From an uncultured Clostridium sp. (GTDB lineage: Bacteria > Bacillota > Clostridia > TANB77 > CAG-508): DNA of 64,000 nt. The stretch lies in contig CANSPP010000001.1 of NCBI GenBank assembly GCA_947648905.1, positions 330,114 to 394,113 of the forward strand. The letters run 5' to 3'. The position numbers were made by a program, and so were the translations under genes. The notes under the pieces are model-generated. The model saw only the letters and a program-made list of their open reading frames with translations. It was not told where the DNA came from and did no database searches. Every line of letters starts with the position of its first letter. Position 1 is the first letter of the stretch. Below, one piece after another: positions 1 to 9,234 of the stretch.

Positions 1-2888
1 TTAAAAAACAAATAGTAAATGGAGAATATAAAGGAACAGTAGAAAGCTTAACAAAAGCTGATGGCTCAGCAGTACCAACAGGTACAACACATACTGTTGA
101 AGGAAATACAATAAAAGTAACTGTTCCAAATAGAGAAAAAACATTTGACTTAGCTTTAAGAAAATATATAACAAAAGCAGGAGAAAAAGAGTTAAATGGT
201 GCAGAAACTAGAGTTCCTTCAATAGATAGAACAACTTTAGATAATGGAACAACTGCAACATATAAACATAGAAAAGACCCTGTACCTGTAAAAACAGGAG
301 AAAAGGTAATTTATAATCTTGCAATTTACAATGAAGGTGAAAAATCAGGTAGAGCAACAAAAATTGTAGACCAATTACCAACAGGACTAGAATTTAATAG
401 AGTAATAACATCAAACTTTGTGGTAGAATCATACAATACAAGCACAAATACATTAAATTTAAAAAGAGCAGATGGAAATACTACAAATTTAGGACCATAT
501 ACAGGAAATGCAAATCCAGCATCAGAAGTAATTCAAATAGAATGTACAGTAACAGCGAAAGCATCAACAGAAAATGCTCAAATTCTAACAAACTTAGCTT
601 GGATATCAGAAGAATTTGACGAAGATGCTAATAGAACAATAACAAATGTTAGAGGTCAAGATAGAGACTCAGAACCATCAACAATAACAACAAAGACTAA
701 AGACGAGTTAATAACAACAGATAATGGTTATACAGGAAATACTTCAAATAATGGAAAAGACTTAACAGATAGAAATAATTATTTTGAAGGTCAACAAGAT
801 GATGATGATTTTGAAAAAATAATTATACCTGTAAAAGATAAAGCAGACTTGAAATTAGTAAAAAGAATTGTTGAAGTAAATGATAAAGAAGTACCAGAAA
901 GAATAGAAAGTGTTGATGTAAGTAAACTAAACATATCTGGTACAGATGCTAAAACAACAGCAGATTATAAATTAAATAAAAAAGCAGTTGAAGTAAAAAA
1001 AGGTGACATCGTAACATATACACTAAGGGTATATAATGAAGGACTAATAGATGCTTATGCAGCTGAAATAACAGAAGATGTACCAGAAGGATTAGAGTAT
1101 TTATGTGACGAAACAGCATCTGAAAATCCAACAGATGAAGAAAAAGAAGCAATTGCATTTAACAAAACTCAATTATGGGGAAAAGAAGTAAAAGATGAAA
1201 GTGGTAAAATAACACAAATCTCAACAGATTATCTATCAAAAGATAAAGAAAAAACACCAGGAGAAAACCTAATTAAGGCTTTTGGACAAAATGACGGAAC
1301 AAAAACAGAAGAAGACCTTGATTATAGAGAAGTATCAGTTAAATTTAAAGTAATTTCTGAAAATATTAGTGGAACAATAATTAGAAACGAAGCGGCAATT
1401 ACAGAAGATACTGACGAAAATGGAGAACCAGTAGACGATAGAGATTCTAAACCAGAAGAATGGAAAAAATATGAAGATGACGAAGATTACGACAATATCA
1501 TATTAAAAGAATTCGACTTAGCATTAAGAAAATTCATTGTTGCAGTAAGTAAAGACGAAAATATAGAAGATAATGAATATTTAAAAAACGAAGATGGTTC
1601 ATATAAAAGAGCACCAGTAGTAGACACATCAAAATTGAATACAAAAGATGATGAAGGAAATTTAATTACAACAGCAACATATAACCATACAAAAGAGCCA
1701 GTATTAGTACAAAGAAATGACATAGTTGTATATATGTTAAGAGTGTATAATGAAGGCGATATGGACGGATATGCAGCTGAAATTAAAGACCATTTACCAC
1801 CACATTTAGAATTTGTAGATAGCGAATTTAACAAAGAATATGGTTGGGAAGTATCTGAAGACGGTAGAACAGTAACTACAACATACTTAAAAGATAGCCT
1901 AATAAAGAAACCAGAACAAGTAGGCGAGGCTAAAACAACAGGCTTTGTTCCAGAATATGATGAAGATGGAAATATAGTAGGTGGAAAATCAGCTTTATGG
2001 TATGAATATAGTTATGAATTAGACTATAAAGAAGTACCAATTATGTGTAAAGTAAAAGACACAGCACCAAGAAACGAAAACATTACAAACATTGCAGACA
2101 TAACAAAATATGAAGACGAAGACCACAAGCCAGTAGAAGATAGGGATTCACAAGAAAACAACGTAGAATTACCAAAAGATGAAGACCTACCAGGCTACAA
2201 AGATGATGAAACAGGAGAATATATTCCAGGACAACAAGATGATGATGACTTTGAAAAAGTAATAGTGAAAAAATTCGACTTAGCATTAAGAAAATGGGTA
2301 ACACAAGCAATAGTAACAGACAAAAATGGTACAACAGTAACAAACACAGGACATCAACCATATGACGACCCAGAAGGAATAGTAAAAGTAGAATTAGACA
2401 AAAAGAACTTAAGCCAAGTAACAGTAAAATTCAGATATTCAATAAGAGTAATAAATGAAGGAGATATAGAAGGATACGCAAAAGAAGTAACAGACTATAT
2501 CCCAGAAGGACTAAGATTTGTAGCAGCAGATAACCCAGGTTGGACAGACGAAGGAAACAACGTAATATCAACAAGATTACTAGAAAACACATTATTAAAA
2601 CCAGGAGAATATGCTGATGTAGAAGTATTACTTACATGGGTAAACAACGAAAATAATATGGGACTAAAAGTAAACACAGCAGAAATATCAGAAGACTATA
2701 ACGATTATGACGTGCCAGACGAAGACTCAACACCAGACAACAAAAAGCCAGGAGAAGACGATATAGACGACGCACCAGTAATGTTATCTGTTAAAACAGG
2801 ACAAATAAGAATTTACTTTACATTAGGATTTATAATTTTAATAACATTAGCCTCTGGACTAACACTAATTAAGAAATATGTGTTATAA
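1..2888 (+). CDS. Repeat-built cell-surface protein, 5' end outside the window
   Basis: The frame is open from the first bases and ends at TAA 2886-2888; the GTG at 420 is an internal valine, not a start. About four imperfect units of 670-760 bp begin near 144, 843, 1512 and 2274. Units carry variants of FDLALRK, then a GD-hydrophobic-YxxRVYNEG strand and a DxxPxGLEF strand, the layout of DUF11-type beta-sandwich repeats in Gram-positive adhesins. Acidic linkers with QQDDDDFEK repeat between units. The C-terminus has a hydrophobic span (about 2805-2868) and a KK-containing tail, preceded by SVKTG rather than a classical LPXTG. It is probably an exported, wall- or membrane-anchored stalk protein. 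The ligand is unknown. A sortase is encoded at 32262-33032. Confidence 0.8.
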   Translation, partial: KKQIVNGEYKGTVESLTKADGSAVPTGTTHTVEGNTIKVTVPNREKTFDLALRKYITKAGEKELNGAETRVPSIDRTTLDNGTTATYKHRKDPVPVKTGEKVIYNLAIYNEGEKSGRATKIVDQLPTGLEFNRVITSNFVVESYNTSTNTLNLKRADGNTTNLGPYTGNANPASEVIQIECTVTAKASTENAQILTNLAWISEEFDEDANRTITNVRGQDRDSEPSTITTKTKDELITTDNGYTGNTSNNGKDLTDRNNYFEGQQDDDDFEKIIIPVKDKADLKLVKRIVEVNDKEVPERIESVDVSKLNISGTDAKTTADYKLNKKAVEVKKGDIVTYTLRVYNEGLIDAYAAEITEDVPEGLEYLCDETASENPTDEEKEAIAFNKTQLWGKEVKDESGKITQISTDYLSKDKEKTPGENLIKAFGQNDGTKTEEDLDYREVSVKFKVISENISGTIIRNEAAITEDTDENGEPVDDRDSKPEEWKKYEDDEDYDNIILKEFDLALRKFIVAVSKDENIEDNEYLKNEDGSYKRAPVVDTSKLNTKDDEGNLITTATYNHTKEPVLVQRNDIVVYMLRVYNEGDMDGYAAEIKDHLPPHLEFVDSEFNKEYGWEVSEDGRTVTTTYLKDSLIKKPEQVGEAKTTGFVPEYDEDGNIVGGKSALWYEYSYELDYKEVPIMCKVKDTAPRNENITNIADITKYEDEDHKPVEDRDSQENNVELPKDEDLPGYKDDETGEYIPGQQDDDDFEKVIVKKFDLALRKWVTQAIVTDKNGTTVTNTGHQPYDDPEGIVKVELDKKNLSQVTVKFRYSIRVINEGDIEGYAKEVTDYIPEGLRFVAADNPGWTDEGNNVISTRLLENTLLKPGEYADVEVLLTWVNNENNMGLKVNTAEISEDYNDYDVPDEDSTPDNKKPGEDDIDDAPVMLSVKTGQIRIYFTLGFIILITLASGLTLIKKYVL

Positions 2889-2920
2889 TATAGTTGAACT
2901 ATTAGTAGGCTAAAAATAGA

Positions 2921-2954
2921 AAAATCAAGTCTTGCTAAATAGACTTGATTTTTT
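2921..2954 (+). terminator. Rho-independent terminator
   Basis: A 12-bp perfect stem (2921-2932 with 2941-2952) with an 8-nt loop runs into a T stretch just after the surface-protein gene. Confidence 0.85.
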
Positions 2955-2972
2955 GCTTACATTTTTGATACA

Positions 2973-2991
2973 TTTTGGGACAGACCTAAAA
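2973..2991. repeat. Degenerate GGGACA intergenic repeat
   Basis: TTTTGGGACAGACCTAAAA resembles the copies at 26069-26087 and around 55921-55938. It is a shortened member of the dispersed GGGAC repeat family. Confidence 0.5.
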
Positions 2992-3029
2992 TATATCAGA
3001 AATAAAAAATATTAATAAGGAGAAATTTG

Positions 3030-4250
3030 ATGAAAGAATTAGCAAAAGAAGTAGAGCAAGAGATAAAACCAATATTTGAAGAAATAGAAAAAATATGTGA
3101 AATCAACAGTCAAAAAGTATTAGAAGCATTTCAAAAGTGTGACTTACAAGAAGCGCATCTAAATTCATCAACAGGATATGGAATAGATGAGCCAGGAAGA
3201 AACAAAATTGAAGAAATTTATAGTCATATATTTAAAGCAGAAGACGCATTAGTGAGAACACAAATGATATCAGGGACACACGCACTAGCAGTTACATTAT
3301 TTGCATTGTTAAGACCAGGAGATACAATGCTAAGCATAACAGGTGCACCATATGACACATTGCAAACAGTTATAGGAAATTCAGGAAATAGTAAAAGTTC
3401 ATTAAAAGAATTTGGAATAAAATATGAACAAATAGAGCTAGTAAACAATGAGTTTGATATAAATGCCATAAAAGAAAGATTATCAAAACAAGATGTTAAG
3501 TTAGTAGAAATCCAAAGGTCAAGAGGATATTCAACTAGAAAAAGTTTAACAATAGAGAAAATAGAAGCGGCAATAAAAGAAATAAGGGAAGTTAACAAGG
3601 ATGTAATAATTATGGTAGATAACTGCTATGGTGAATTTGTGCAAGAAAAAGAACCAATTGAGGTTGGAGCAGATATAGCAGTGGGATCACTTATGAAAAA
3701 CTTAGGAGCAGGAATTGCAAATACAGGTTCATATATAGTAGGGAAAAAAGATTTAGTAGAATTATGTGCAGAGAGACTAACATCACCTGGAGTAGGTAAA
3801 GAAATAGGCCCATCATTAAATCAAAATCCGTTATTATTAAAAGGATTATTCTTTGCACCATCAGTAGTAGCAAGTGCTGTTAAAACAATGGTATTTGCAA
3901 GCAGAATGTTAGAAAAATTAGGTTATAATGTAGAACCAAAATATAATGAAAAAAGGGCAGACATTGTACAAACAATTCATTTGGGTTCAGAAGATAAGTT
4001 AGTTAAATTCTGTCAAGGAATACAAATGGGATCTCCAATAGATTCAAATGTTTTACCATATCCAGGTGATATGGGTGGTTATGAAGATAAGGTAATAATG
4101 GCTGCAGGAACATTTACTCAAGGTTCAACAATAGAGCTTAGCTGTGATGGACCATTAAGAGAGCCATATATTGCTTATATGCAAGGCGGATTAACATATC
4201 AATATGGAAAACTAGGAATATTGAAAGCGATTGAATTTATGTCAAAATAG
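3030..4250 (+). CDS. Methionine gamma-lyase family protein (PLP-dependent, YnbB-like)
   Basis: This 406-residue protein matches the methionine gamma-lyase / aluminium-resistance family of fold-type I PLP enzymes in length and sequence. Visible family features are STGYGIDEPGR near residue 48, RTQMISGTHA near residue 78 in the cofactor-binding region, a DNCYGEF strand near residue 198, and GSLMKNLGAG near residue 220 with the expected PLP lysine. The substrate of this subfamily is uncertain; a C-S lyase or cystathionine-type reaction is inferred. ATG 3030 is preferred to the TTG three bases upstream because AAGGAG (3017-3022) is then 7 nt away. It is followed closely by a flavoprotein gene. Confidence 0.85.
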   Translation: MKELAKEVEQEIKPIFEEIEKICEINSQKVLEAFQKCDLQEAHLNSSTGYGIDEPGRNKIEEIYSHIFKAEDALVRTQMISGTHALAVTLFALLRPGDTMLSITGAPYDTLQTVIGNSGNSKSSLKEFGIKYEQIELVNNEFDINAIKERLSKQDVKLVEIQRSRGYSTRKSLTIEKIEAAIKEIREVNKDVIIMVDNCYGEFVQEKEPIEVGADIAVGSLMKNLGAGIANTGSYIVGKKDLVELCAERLTSPGVGKEIGPSLNQNPLLLKGLFFAPSVVASAVKTMVFASRMLEKLGYNVEPKYNEKRADIVQTIHLGSEDKLVKFCQGIQMGSPIDSNVLPYPGDMGGYEDKVIMAAGTFTQGSTIELSCDGPLREPYIAYMQGGLTYQYGKLGILKAIEFMSK

Positions 4251-4260
4251 GGAAATTGAT

Positions 4261-4280
4261 GGACCGTCCCCAATGGCAGG
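4261..4280. repeat. Partial TGCCA/GGACGG-type intergenic repeat
   Basis: GGACCGTCCCCAATGGCA lies in the leader of the flavoprotein gene and matches half of the palindromes at 9648-9674 and 28787-28904. Reading it as coding (start 4256) would add 12 unlikely residues, which supports the later ATG. Confidence 0.5.
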
Positions 4281-4291
4281 AAGGTGAGAGA

Positions 4292-5536
4292 ATGAAAGTA
4301 ATAGTGATAGGTGGTGGACCTGCTGGAATGATGTCAGCAATTACATCTGCTGAGCAGGGAAATCAAGTGATTTTAATGGAAAAAATGAGTTCATTAGGAA
4401 GGAAACTATTAATTACAGGAAAGGGAAGATGTAATATTACATCTTCTTTGGATATGGATGAATTCATAAAAAATACACCAGGAAATGGCAGGTTTTTATA
4501 TAGTTGTTATCAAGAGTTTACAAATCAAGATATAATCGATTTTTTAAAGAGACAAGGACTAGATGTGAAGGAAGAAAGGGGAAATAGAATATTTCCAGTA
4601 ACAGATAAGTCTTTGGATGTTTTGAAAGCTTTTACTAAGAGATTAAAAGAGTTGGATGTTAAAATAGAGTATAATATGTCAGTAGAGGAAATTTTGGTAC
4701 AGGATAGTAAGGTTATTGGGGTAAAAGCAAATGGCGAAACAATAAATGCAGATAAGGTCATTTTGGCGACAGGTGGGAAGAGCTATCCGCTAACTGGTTC
4801 TACTGGTGATGGATATGAATTGGCGAAAAAGCTAGGTCATACGATAACAGATATAAAGCCATCACTTGTGCCACTAGAGACTCATAATAAAAAAGTGTGC
4901 CAAGAGATGCAAGGTTTGAGTTTAAGAAATGTGAAAATCCAATTGAAAGACATAGAGAAAAATAAAGTTATATATGAAGAACAAGGAGAAATGATATTTA
5001 CCCATTTTGGTGTATCGGGACCAATAATTTTAAGTTCTTCTGCTCATTTAGTTAGATATAAAAATATTGAAGAGAAATTTGCAAGCAAAAAAATTGTTTT
5101 ATCAATAGATTTTAAACCAGCATTATCAGAAGAGAAGTTAGATGCTAGAGTTTTAAGAGATTTTGATAAGCAAAAGAACAAACAATACAAAAATAGTTTA
5201 GATGAATTGTTACCACAAAAATTAATACCTATAATTGTAGAAAAAAGCAAAATAAATCCAAATAAAAAAGTAAATGAAATAACTAAAGAAGAAAGAAAAA
5301 ATTTAGTACAGTTATTAAAACAATTTAATTTAGAAATAAATCAGTTTAGACCAATTGATGAAGCTATTGTTACTAGTGGTGGAGTTTCTATAAAAGAGAT
5401 AAATCCTAAAACGATGGCATCTAAGTTAGTTGAAGGGTTGTATTTTGCAGGCGAAATTATAGATGTAGATAGTTATACTGGCGGTTTTAATTTGCAAATA
5501 GCTTATTCTACTGGCTATGTGGCTGGGAAGAATTAG
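4292..5536 (+). CDS. NAD(P)/FAD-dependent oxidoreductase, HI0933/BaiN family
   Basis: A 414-residue flavoprotein. The N-terminus has a Rossmann beta-alpha-beta motif (VIGGGPAGMMSA) and the family signature LGRKLLITGKGRCNITSS near residues 35-52. The internal ATGGKSYP and the C-terminal GLYFAGEIIDVDSYTGGFN bind FAD. Members of this family include the bile-acid 7-dehydroxylation enzyme BaiN and many proteins of unknown substrate, so only an FAD-dependent redox role is claimed. The start at 4292 has AAGGTGAG just upstream and begins exactly at the dinucleotide-binding strand. It runs into the yigZ-like gene 16 bp later and is probably cotranscribed. Confidence 0.88.
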   Translation: MKVIVIGGGPAGMMSAITSAEQGNQVILMEKMSSLGRKLLITGKGRCNITSSLDMDEFIKNTPGNGRFLYSCYQEFTNQDIIDFLKRQGLDVKEERGNRIFPVTDKSLDVLKAFTKRLKELDVKIEYNMSVEEILVQDSKVIGVKANGETINADKVILATGGKSYPLTGSTGDGYELAKKLGHTITDIKPSLVPLETHNKKVCQEMQGLSLRNVKIQLKDIEKNKVIYEEQGEMIFTHFGVSGPIILSSSAHLVRYKNIEEKFASKKIVLSIDFKPALSEEKLDARVLRDFDKQKNKQYKNSLDELLPQKLIPIIVEKSKINPNKKVNEITKEERKNLVQLLKQFNLEINQFRPIDEAIVTSGGVSIKEINPKTMASKLVEGLYFAGEIIDVDSYTGGFNLQIAYSTGYVAGKN

Positions 5537-5552
5537 GTTAGAAAGGGATAAA

Positions 5553-6191
5553 ATGAGAGATTTTATAACAATAAAGGAAAATGTAAGTAGCGAAATTGTT
5601 GAAAAAAAGTCAAAGTTTATAGCGAATTTGTTTTATGTTGAAACTGTAAAAGAAGCGGAAGAAATAATAAAGCAAATAAATAAAAAATATTTTGATGCAA
5701 GACATAATTGCATTGCATACCGAATTGTAGAAAATGAACAAATTGTAGAAAAGTCAAGCGATAATGGAGAACCCTCTGGCACGGCAGGAGCACCTATGTT
5801 AAATATTCTGCAAAAAAATAATTTAGCAAATGTTTTAATAATTGTAACTAGATATTTTGGTGGAATTCTGTTAGGAACTGGCGGATTAGTTAGAGCTTAT
5901 TCAAATAGTTTGCTTGAAGCAATTGAAAATAGTACATTGATAGAAAAGTGTATTGGTCAAGAGTTAGACGTATGCTTGATATATAGTGAGTTTGATAATT
6001 TTAAATATTATTGTAAAAATAACAATATAAATATTGTCCATTCTAAATATTCTGAGAATATTGTTTGTAAAATAGAAGCGCAAGAAGCCCAAAAACAGCG
6101 ATTAATGAAAGATTTTAAGTCAAAAAATATAAATTTAATTGATATTAAAGAGTTATCTAAAAAATATATAACGAAAAGTATAGAAAAATAG
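5553..6191 (+). CDS. YigZ/IMPACT family protein
   Basis: A 212-residue protein with the IMPACT/YigZ N-terminal domain: KSKFIA near residue 19, ARHNCIAYR near residue 51, the SSDNGEPSGTAGAPML segment near residues 70-85, and VTRYFGGILLGTGGLVRAY near residues 100-118. The C-terminal half is the smaller ferredoxin-like domain. The family is linked to translation or nucleic-acid binding in other organisms, but the exact role in bacteria is not settled. ATG 5553 has GAAAGGGA in front; the upstream TTG at 5517 overlaps the previous gene. Confidence 0.85.
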   Translation: MRDFITIKENVSSEIVEKKSKFIANLFYVETVKEAEEIIKQINKKYFDARHNCIAYRIVENEQIVEKSSDNGEPSGTAGAPMLNILQKNNLANVLIIVTRYFGGILLGTGGLVRAYSNSLLEAIENSTLIEKCIGQELDVCLIYSEFDNFKYYCKNNNINIVHSKYSENIVCKIEAQEAQKQRLMKDFKSKNINLIDIKELSKKYITKSIEK

Positions 6192-6231
6192 GACTTTTGT
6201 AAAAAATATGGAAAAAATTTCCAAAAATATA

Positions 6232-6260
6232 TTGCGTCTCCACGAATAAAGTATTATAAT
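6232..6260 (+). promoter_or_regulatory. Sigma-A-type promoter of spo0A
   Basis: TTGCGT (6232-6237), 17-nt spacer, TATAAT (6255-6260), about 48 nt upstream of the spo0A start. Confidence 0.65.
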
Positions 6261-6307
6261 CGAATTGTAAAATATTTACAGTAGATAATTTTAGGAGGGA
6301 GAAACAA

Positions 6308-7123
6308 ATGAGTGAAAAAGTTTCTGTTTTAATAGCAGATGATAATCAAGATTTTAGTCATACACTATCAAGCTATATTAATATGCAAGATGATATGGAA
6401 GTAATAGGAATGGCGAAAGATGGAAATGAAGCGGTGGATATGATAATAAATATGTCACCAGATGTAGTTTTACTAGATGTAATTATGCCACATCTTGATG
6501 GGTTAGGTGTATTAGAAAAAATTAATGGTATGAATATTAAAAAACCAATATCTATTATGCTATCTGCAGTAGGTCAAGACAAAATAACTCAAAAAGCAGT
6601 GATGTTAGGGGCTGATTATTATGTTATAAAACCTTTTGACATAGAATTGGTAATAAAAAGAATTAGAGAAATAAAATTCTTTAAACCAGCACAAGTGACA
6701 AATAATTTTATTACAAGTCAATCAAGAGGTAGATACATAGAAATATCAAAAGATGACAGCAAAAAGGAAGAAAATTTAGAGGCATTAGTTACAAATATTA
6801 TTCACGAAGTTGGTGTTCCAGCTCATATTAAGGGATATCAATATTTGAGAGAAGCAATAATGATGGTAGTTAATGATATAGATGTAATTAATCAAATTAC
6901 AAAAAGTTTGTATCCAAAAATAGCTTATAAATATAACACAACACCATCAAGAGTAGAACGTGCCATTCGTCATGCAATTGAGGTTGCGTGGGGACGTGGA
7001 CAACAAGAAGCTGTTGAAAATATCTTTGGTTACACAATTTCAGCATCTAAAGGAAAGCCAACAAACTCAGAGTTTATTGCGATGATTGCTGATAAGCTTC
7101 GTTTAGAATTGAAATCAGCATAA
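6308..7123 (+). CDS. spo0A: Sporulation master regulator Spo0A
   Basis: A 271-residue response regulator. The receiver domain (about 1-125) has the acidic pair in ADDNQDF, the phospho-acceptor in [13 protein letters not shown] near residue 55 and the conserved lysine in VIKPFD near residue 109. The C-terminal Spo0A-specific DNA-binding domain (about 150-271) is very well conserved, with [26 protein letters not shown] and [15 protein letters not shown]. Phosphorylated Spo0A binds TGTCGAA-type boxes and commits the cell to sporulation. AGGAGG lies ahead of the ATG. The gene is monocistronic, with its own promoter and terminator. Its presence agrees with the SpoIIP, SpoIVFA/B and SpoVD-like genes elsewhere in the window. 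Confidence 0.97.
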   Translation: MSEKVSVLIADDNQDFSHTLSSYINMQDDMEVIGMAKDGNEAVDMIINMSPDVVLLDVIMPHLDGLGVLEKINGMNIKKPISIMLSAVGQDKITQKAVMLGADYYVIKPFDIELVIKRIREIKFFKPAQVTNNFITSQSRGRYIEISKDDSKKEENLEALVTNIIHEVGVPAHIKGYQYLREAIMMVVNDIDVINQITKSLYPKIAYKYNTTPSRVERAIRHAIEVAWGRGQQEAVENIFGYTISASKGKPTNSEFIAMIADKLRLELKSA

Positions 7124-7150
7124 GTTAAGTTATTATAGTTTCACTATGTA

Positions 7151-7182
7151 AAACACTAGAAAATTAAAATCTAGTGTTTTTG
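7151..7182 (+). terminator. Rho-independent terminator of spo0A
   Basis: AAACACTAGA and TCTAGTGTTT form a perfect stem followed by T residues. Confidence 0.85.
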
Positions 7183-7228
7183 TCTTATCAATACACAAGT
7201 CTACAAAAACAAATAAAAGGAGGTTTAA

Positions 7229-7927
7229 ATGCCATTTAATGAAGAAACAAAACTAGAAGTAAAAAGAAAATCAGACTTTCGATGTGTAGTATGCAACACA
7301 CCAATAGTAGAAATACACCATATCATACCACAAGCAGAGAAAGGGGAAGACACCATAGAAAATGCAGTAGCTCTATGTGCACACTGTCATAACATATATG
7401 GTGGCAATAGTTCAAAACGTGAAGAATTAATAAAGTTAAGAGAAATAGCATATAAAAGAATAGAAGAAAAATTTAATCCACAGCCTCAATATATAAAAGT
7501 TGAAAAAGCAGAAGGACGATGCAAAGTTATTAAAGAAAATAACGATATTGTTTTAAAATGTCACATATCTAAAAAGGAAAATTTTGAGCAAGCAGCAACA
7601 AAAATATACCATTTAATTTATAAAATGGGAAAAAGATATCCACAGGTAGAAAGAACACTTATTGTAGAAATAGAGGAACACAGAAATTCAGAAGGTGGTT
7701 ATGATAAAGATATGTTCGAATTACAATATGAATTTTTATTAAAATGTATGATGCCATATCTGCACGCATTGCACATACCATTACTTTCAATAGAAAATAC
7801 AGAAGAGCAACAGAACTTATCTTGTGGAGAATTTATGATATTTGATAATCCAGAAGAGATGGCAAGCGTAAAAGAAGAATTAAAGCATAATGAATGCGAA
7901 GTATTGTGTTTACAGGAGGGGAAATAG
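7229..7927 (+). CDS. HNH-type nuclease-like protein with uncharacterised C-terminal domain
   Basis: A 232-residue protein. The N-terminal zinc-ribbon HNH fold (residues 17-56) has CVVC at 19-22, the HH pair at 30-31, N45 and CAHCH at 50-54, so all metal and catalytic positions of an HNH nuclease are present. Residues 105-232 form a second domain that I do not recognise; it recurs in the next gene, with shared IYHLIY-like, DKDMxELQ, PYxxxxHxP and NTExQ motifs. AGGAGG lies 6 nt before the ATG. The stop codon directly abuts the start of the paralogue at 7928, so the two are translationally coupled. A nuclease role is inferred only from the N-terminal motif; the biological target is unknown. Confidence 0.7.
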   Translation: MPFNEETKLEVKRKSDFRCVVCNTPIVEIHHIIPQAEKGEDTIENAVALCAHCHNIYGGNSSKREELIKLREIAYKRIEEKFNPQPQYIKVEKAEGRCKVIKENNDIVLKCHISKKENFEQAATKIYHLIYKMGKRYPQVERTLIVEIEEHRNSEGGYDKDMFELQYEFLLKCMMPYLHALHIPLLSIENTEEQQNLSCGEFMIFDNPEEMASVKEELKHNECEVLCLQEGK

Positions 7928-8659
7928 ATGAAATTAGAAGAGATAGAGAAAAAACTTAAGCAAAAATCAAATGGTAAATGTGCTATTTGTCATAAAGAAG
8001 CAGAACAATGTTATGCATTGGAAGATAGCAGAGGACTTACAGAAGACAATATGATTTTACTTTGTCACTTCTGTGCACATAAATATTTGGGAAATCAGGA
8101 TATTGTAAAACAAATTAGACAAATGAGAGACTATTGGTATGAACAAGTGGAAAGGGCCATTCAGCAAACAGGTAATACTAATAGTTTGTTAACAAATGAA
8201 GAGATAAAAGCAGATAAACTGGACAGAAATACAATAGCTATATATCATGTGGTATATGAAGACGAGGGGCTAGAAGAATCTGCAAAAACGATTTATGAAT
8301 TATTATATTCTGCTCAAGAAAAGCAAGAAAATTATAAAAGAATATTGTATTTAGATATAGATGGACATACAGATAAATATGGAAGATTTGATAAAGATAT
8401 GATAGAATTACAACAAAAATTCATTATAGAAGCTTTGCTACCATATTTTTACGAAATACATATGCCAATAATAGATGTAAAAAATACAGAACCACAAAAA
8501 GATGACTTACCAAAAGAAATGGTCTTTATTCCTAATGAGAAGAAAATGTTAGAATATATATCAAATGAAATTCAAGCAGGAGGATATTTGATAGAAAAAC
8601 TTCAAAAAAAATACTATAAAGAAAATAAAAAGTTTTTATATAAAAAATATACAGATTAA
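7928..8659 (+). CDS. Paralogue of the upstream HNH-like protein with a degenerate active site
   Basis: A 243-residue protein that aligns with the preceding gene over its whole length. The four zinc cysteines are kept (C18, C21, C46, C49), but the HH catalytic pair is replaced by YALEDS, so it should bind zinc without cutting DNA. The C-terminal half repeats the unknown domain: AIYHVVYED, AKTIYELLY, DKDMIELQQKF, LLPYFYEIHMP and NTEPQ. AGGAGGGG sits at the end of the first gene. An active/inactive pair in one operon suggests a heteromer, or a catalytic and a sensing or immunity subunit; this is inference. It ends at a shared terminator opposite a broken XRE regulator. Confidence 0.65.
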   Translation: MKLEEIEKKLKQKSNGKCAICHKEAEQCYALEDSRGLTEDNMILLCHFCAHKYLGNQDIVKQIRQMRDYWYEQVERAIQQTGNTNSLLTNEEIKADKLDRNTIAIYHVVYEDEGLEESAKTIYELLYSAQEKQENYKRILYLDIDGHTDKYGRFDKDMIELQQKFIIEALLPYFYEIHMPIIDVKNTEPQKDDLPKEMVFIPNEKKMLEYISNEIQAGGYLIEKLQKKYYKENKKFLYKKYTD

Positions 8660-8676
8660 TACTTACTCGATAAAGA

Positions 8677-8719
8677 TTGACCCGAATTCAAAAGTTACAC
8701 TTTTAATTCAGGTCAATTT
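8677..8719. terminator. Bidirectional terminator between convergent genes
   Basis: TTGACC...AAAAGT (8677-8695) pairs with ACTTTT...GGTCAA (8699-8716), with one mismatch and one bulge. It serves the HNH-like pair and the opposing XRE gene. Confidence 0.75.
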
Positions 8720-8720
8720 A

Positions 8721-9077
8721 TTATTTAGATAATTCATTAAAATTATGATAAACAGTCTCAACAATATCTTTAAGAACAGCAAGTTGTTTCTCATCACATT
8801 TATCAAAAATATTATGAACAATTTGTAAATCAGAAAAATCATCAGACTTAACACTTTCGCCAAACAACAAGAAATCAGAAGAAACATTCAATGCCGTACA
8901 AAATTGATACAAAGTATGAATGCTACAGCTTTTTTGACCATTTTCAATTCTATTTATAAAATTTTCACTTCTATCAACTTTATCAGCTAATTTTTCAACA
9001 GTCATGCCAATACTCTTTCTTGAATATTTAAGTCTACTCCCAAAACCTTTTCAATCAGTATACTCGTTACCATTCAT
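8721..9077 (-). pseudogene. XRE-family transcriptional regulator interrupted by an in-frame TGA
   Basis: From a well-placed ATG at 9077 (GGAGGG 6 nt upstream) the frame reads eight codons and then TGA (9053-9051). It continues with GFGSRLKYSRKSIG and MTVEKLADKVDRSENFINRIENG, which is the complete HTH_3 fold. The next in-frame ATG, at 9005, falls after helix 1 and gives only 94 residues without a full HTH and without an obvious ribosome binding site. The likeliest reading is a nonsense mutation in a repressor next to the HNH-like operon. Readthrough (TGA for Trp would give DWKGFGSR) cannot be excluded. The C-terminal 50 residues are an unassigned helical region. Confidence 0.6.
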
Positions 9078-9234
9078 AATTATCCCTCCAACACCATTAG
9101 TCTTTATAAAAATTCCTAATAGTATTATTTCATAATTATAGTAAATTTATTACTGTCTATCAGTCACAAAATAAAAACACCAACAGGAAAGATGAGGGCA
9201 AATAAAAACACGATTGAATAATCGCTTGAATTAG

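Noticed and set aside
949..1158. Leucine-rich minus-strand ORFs opposite long genes, here and elsewhere (for example 46950-47345, 52519-52911)
   Set aside because: These are antisense shadows of A-rich coding strands, with no ribosome binding sites and no family resemblance.
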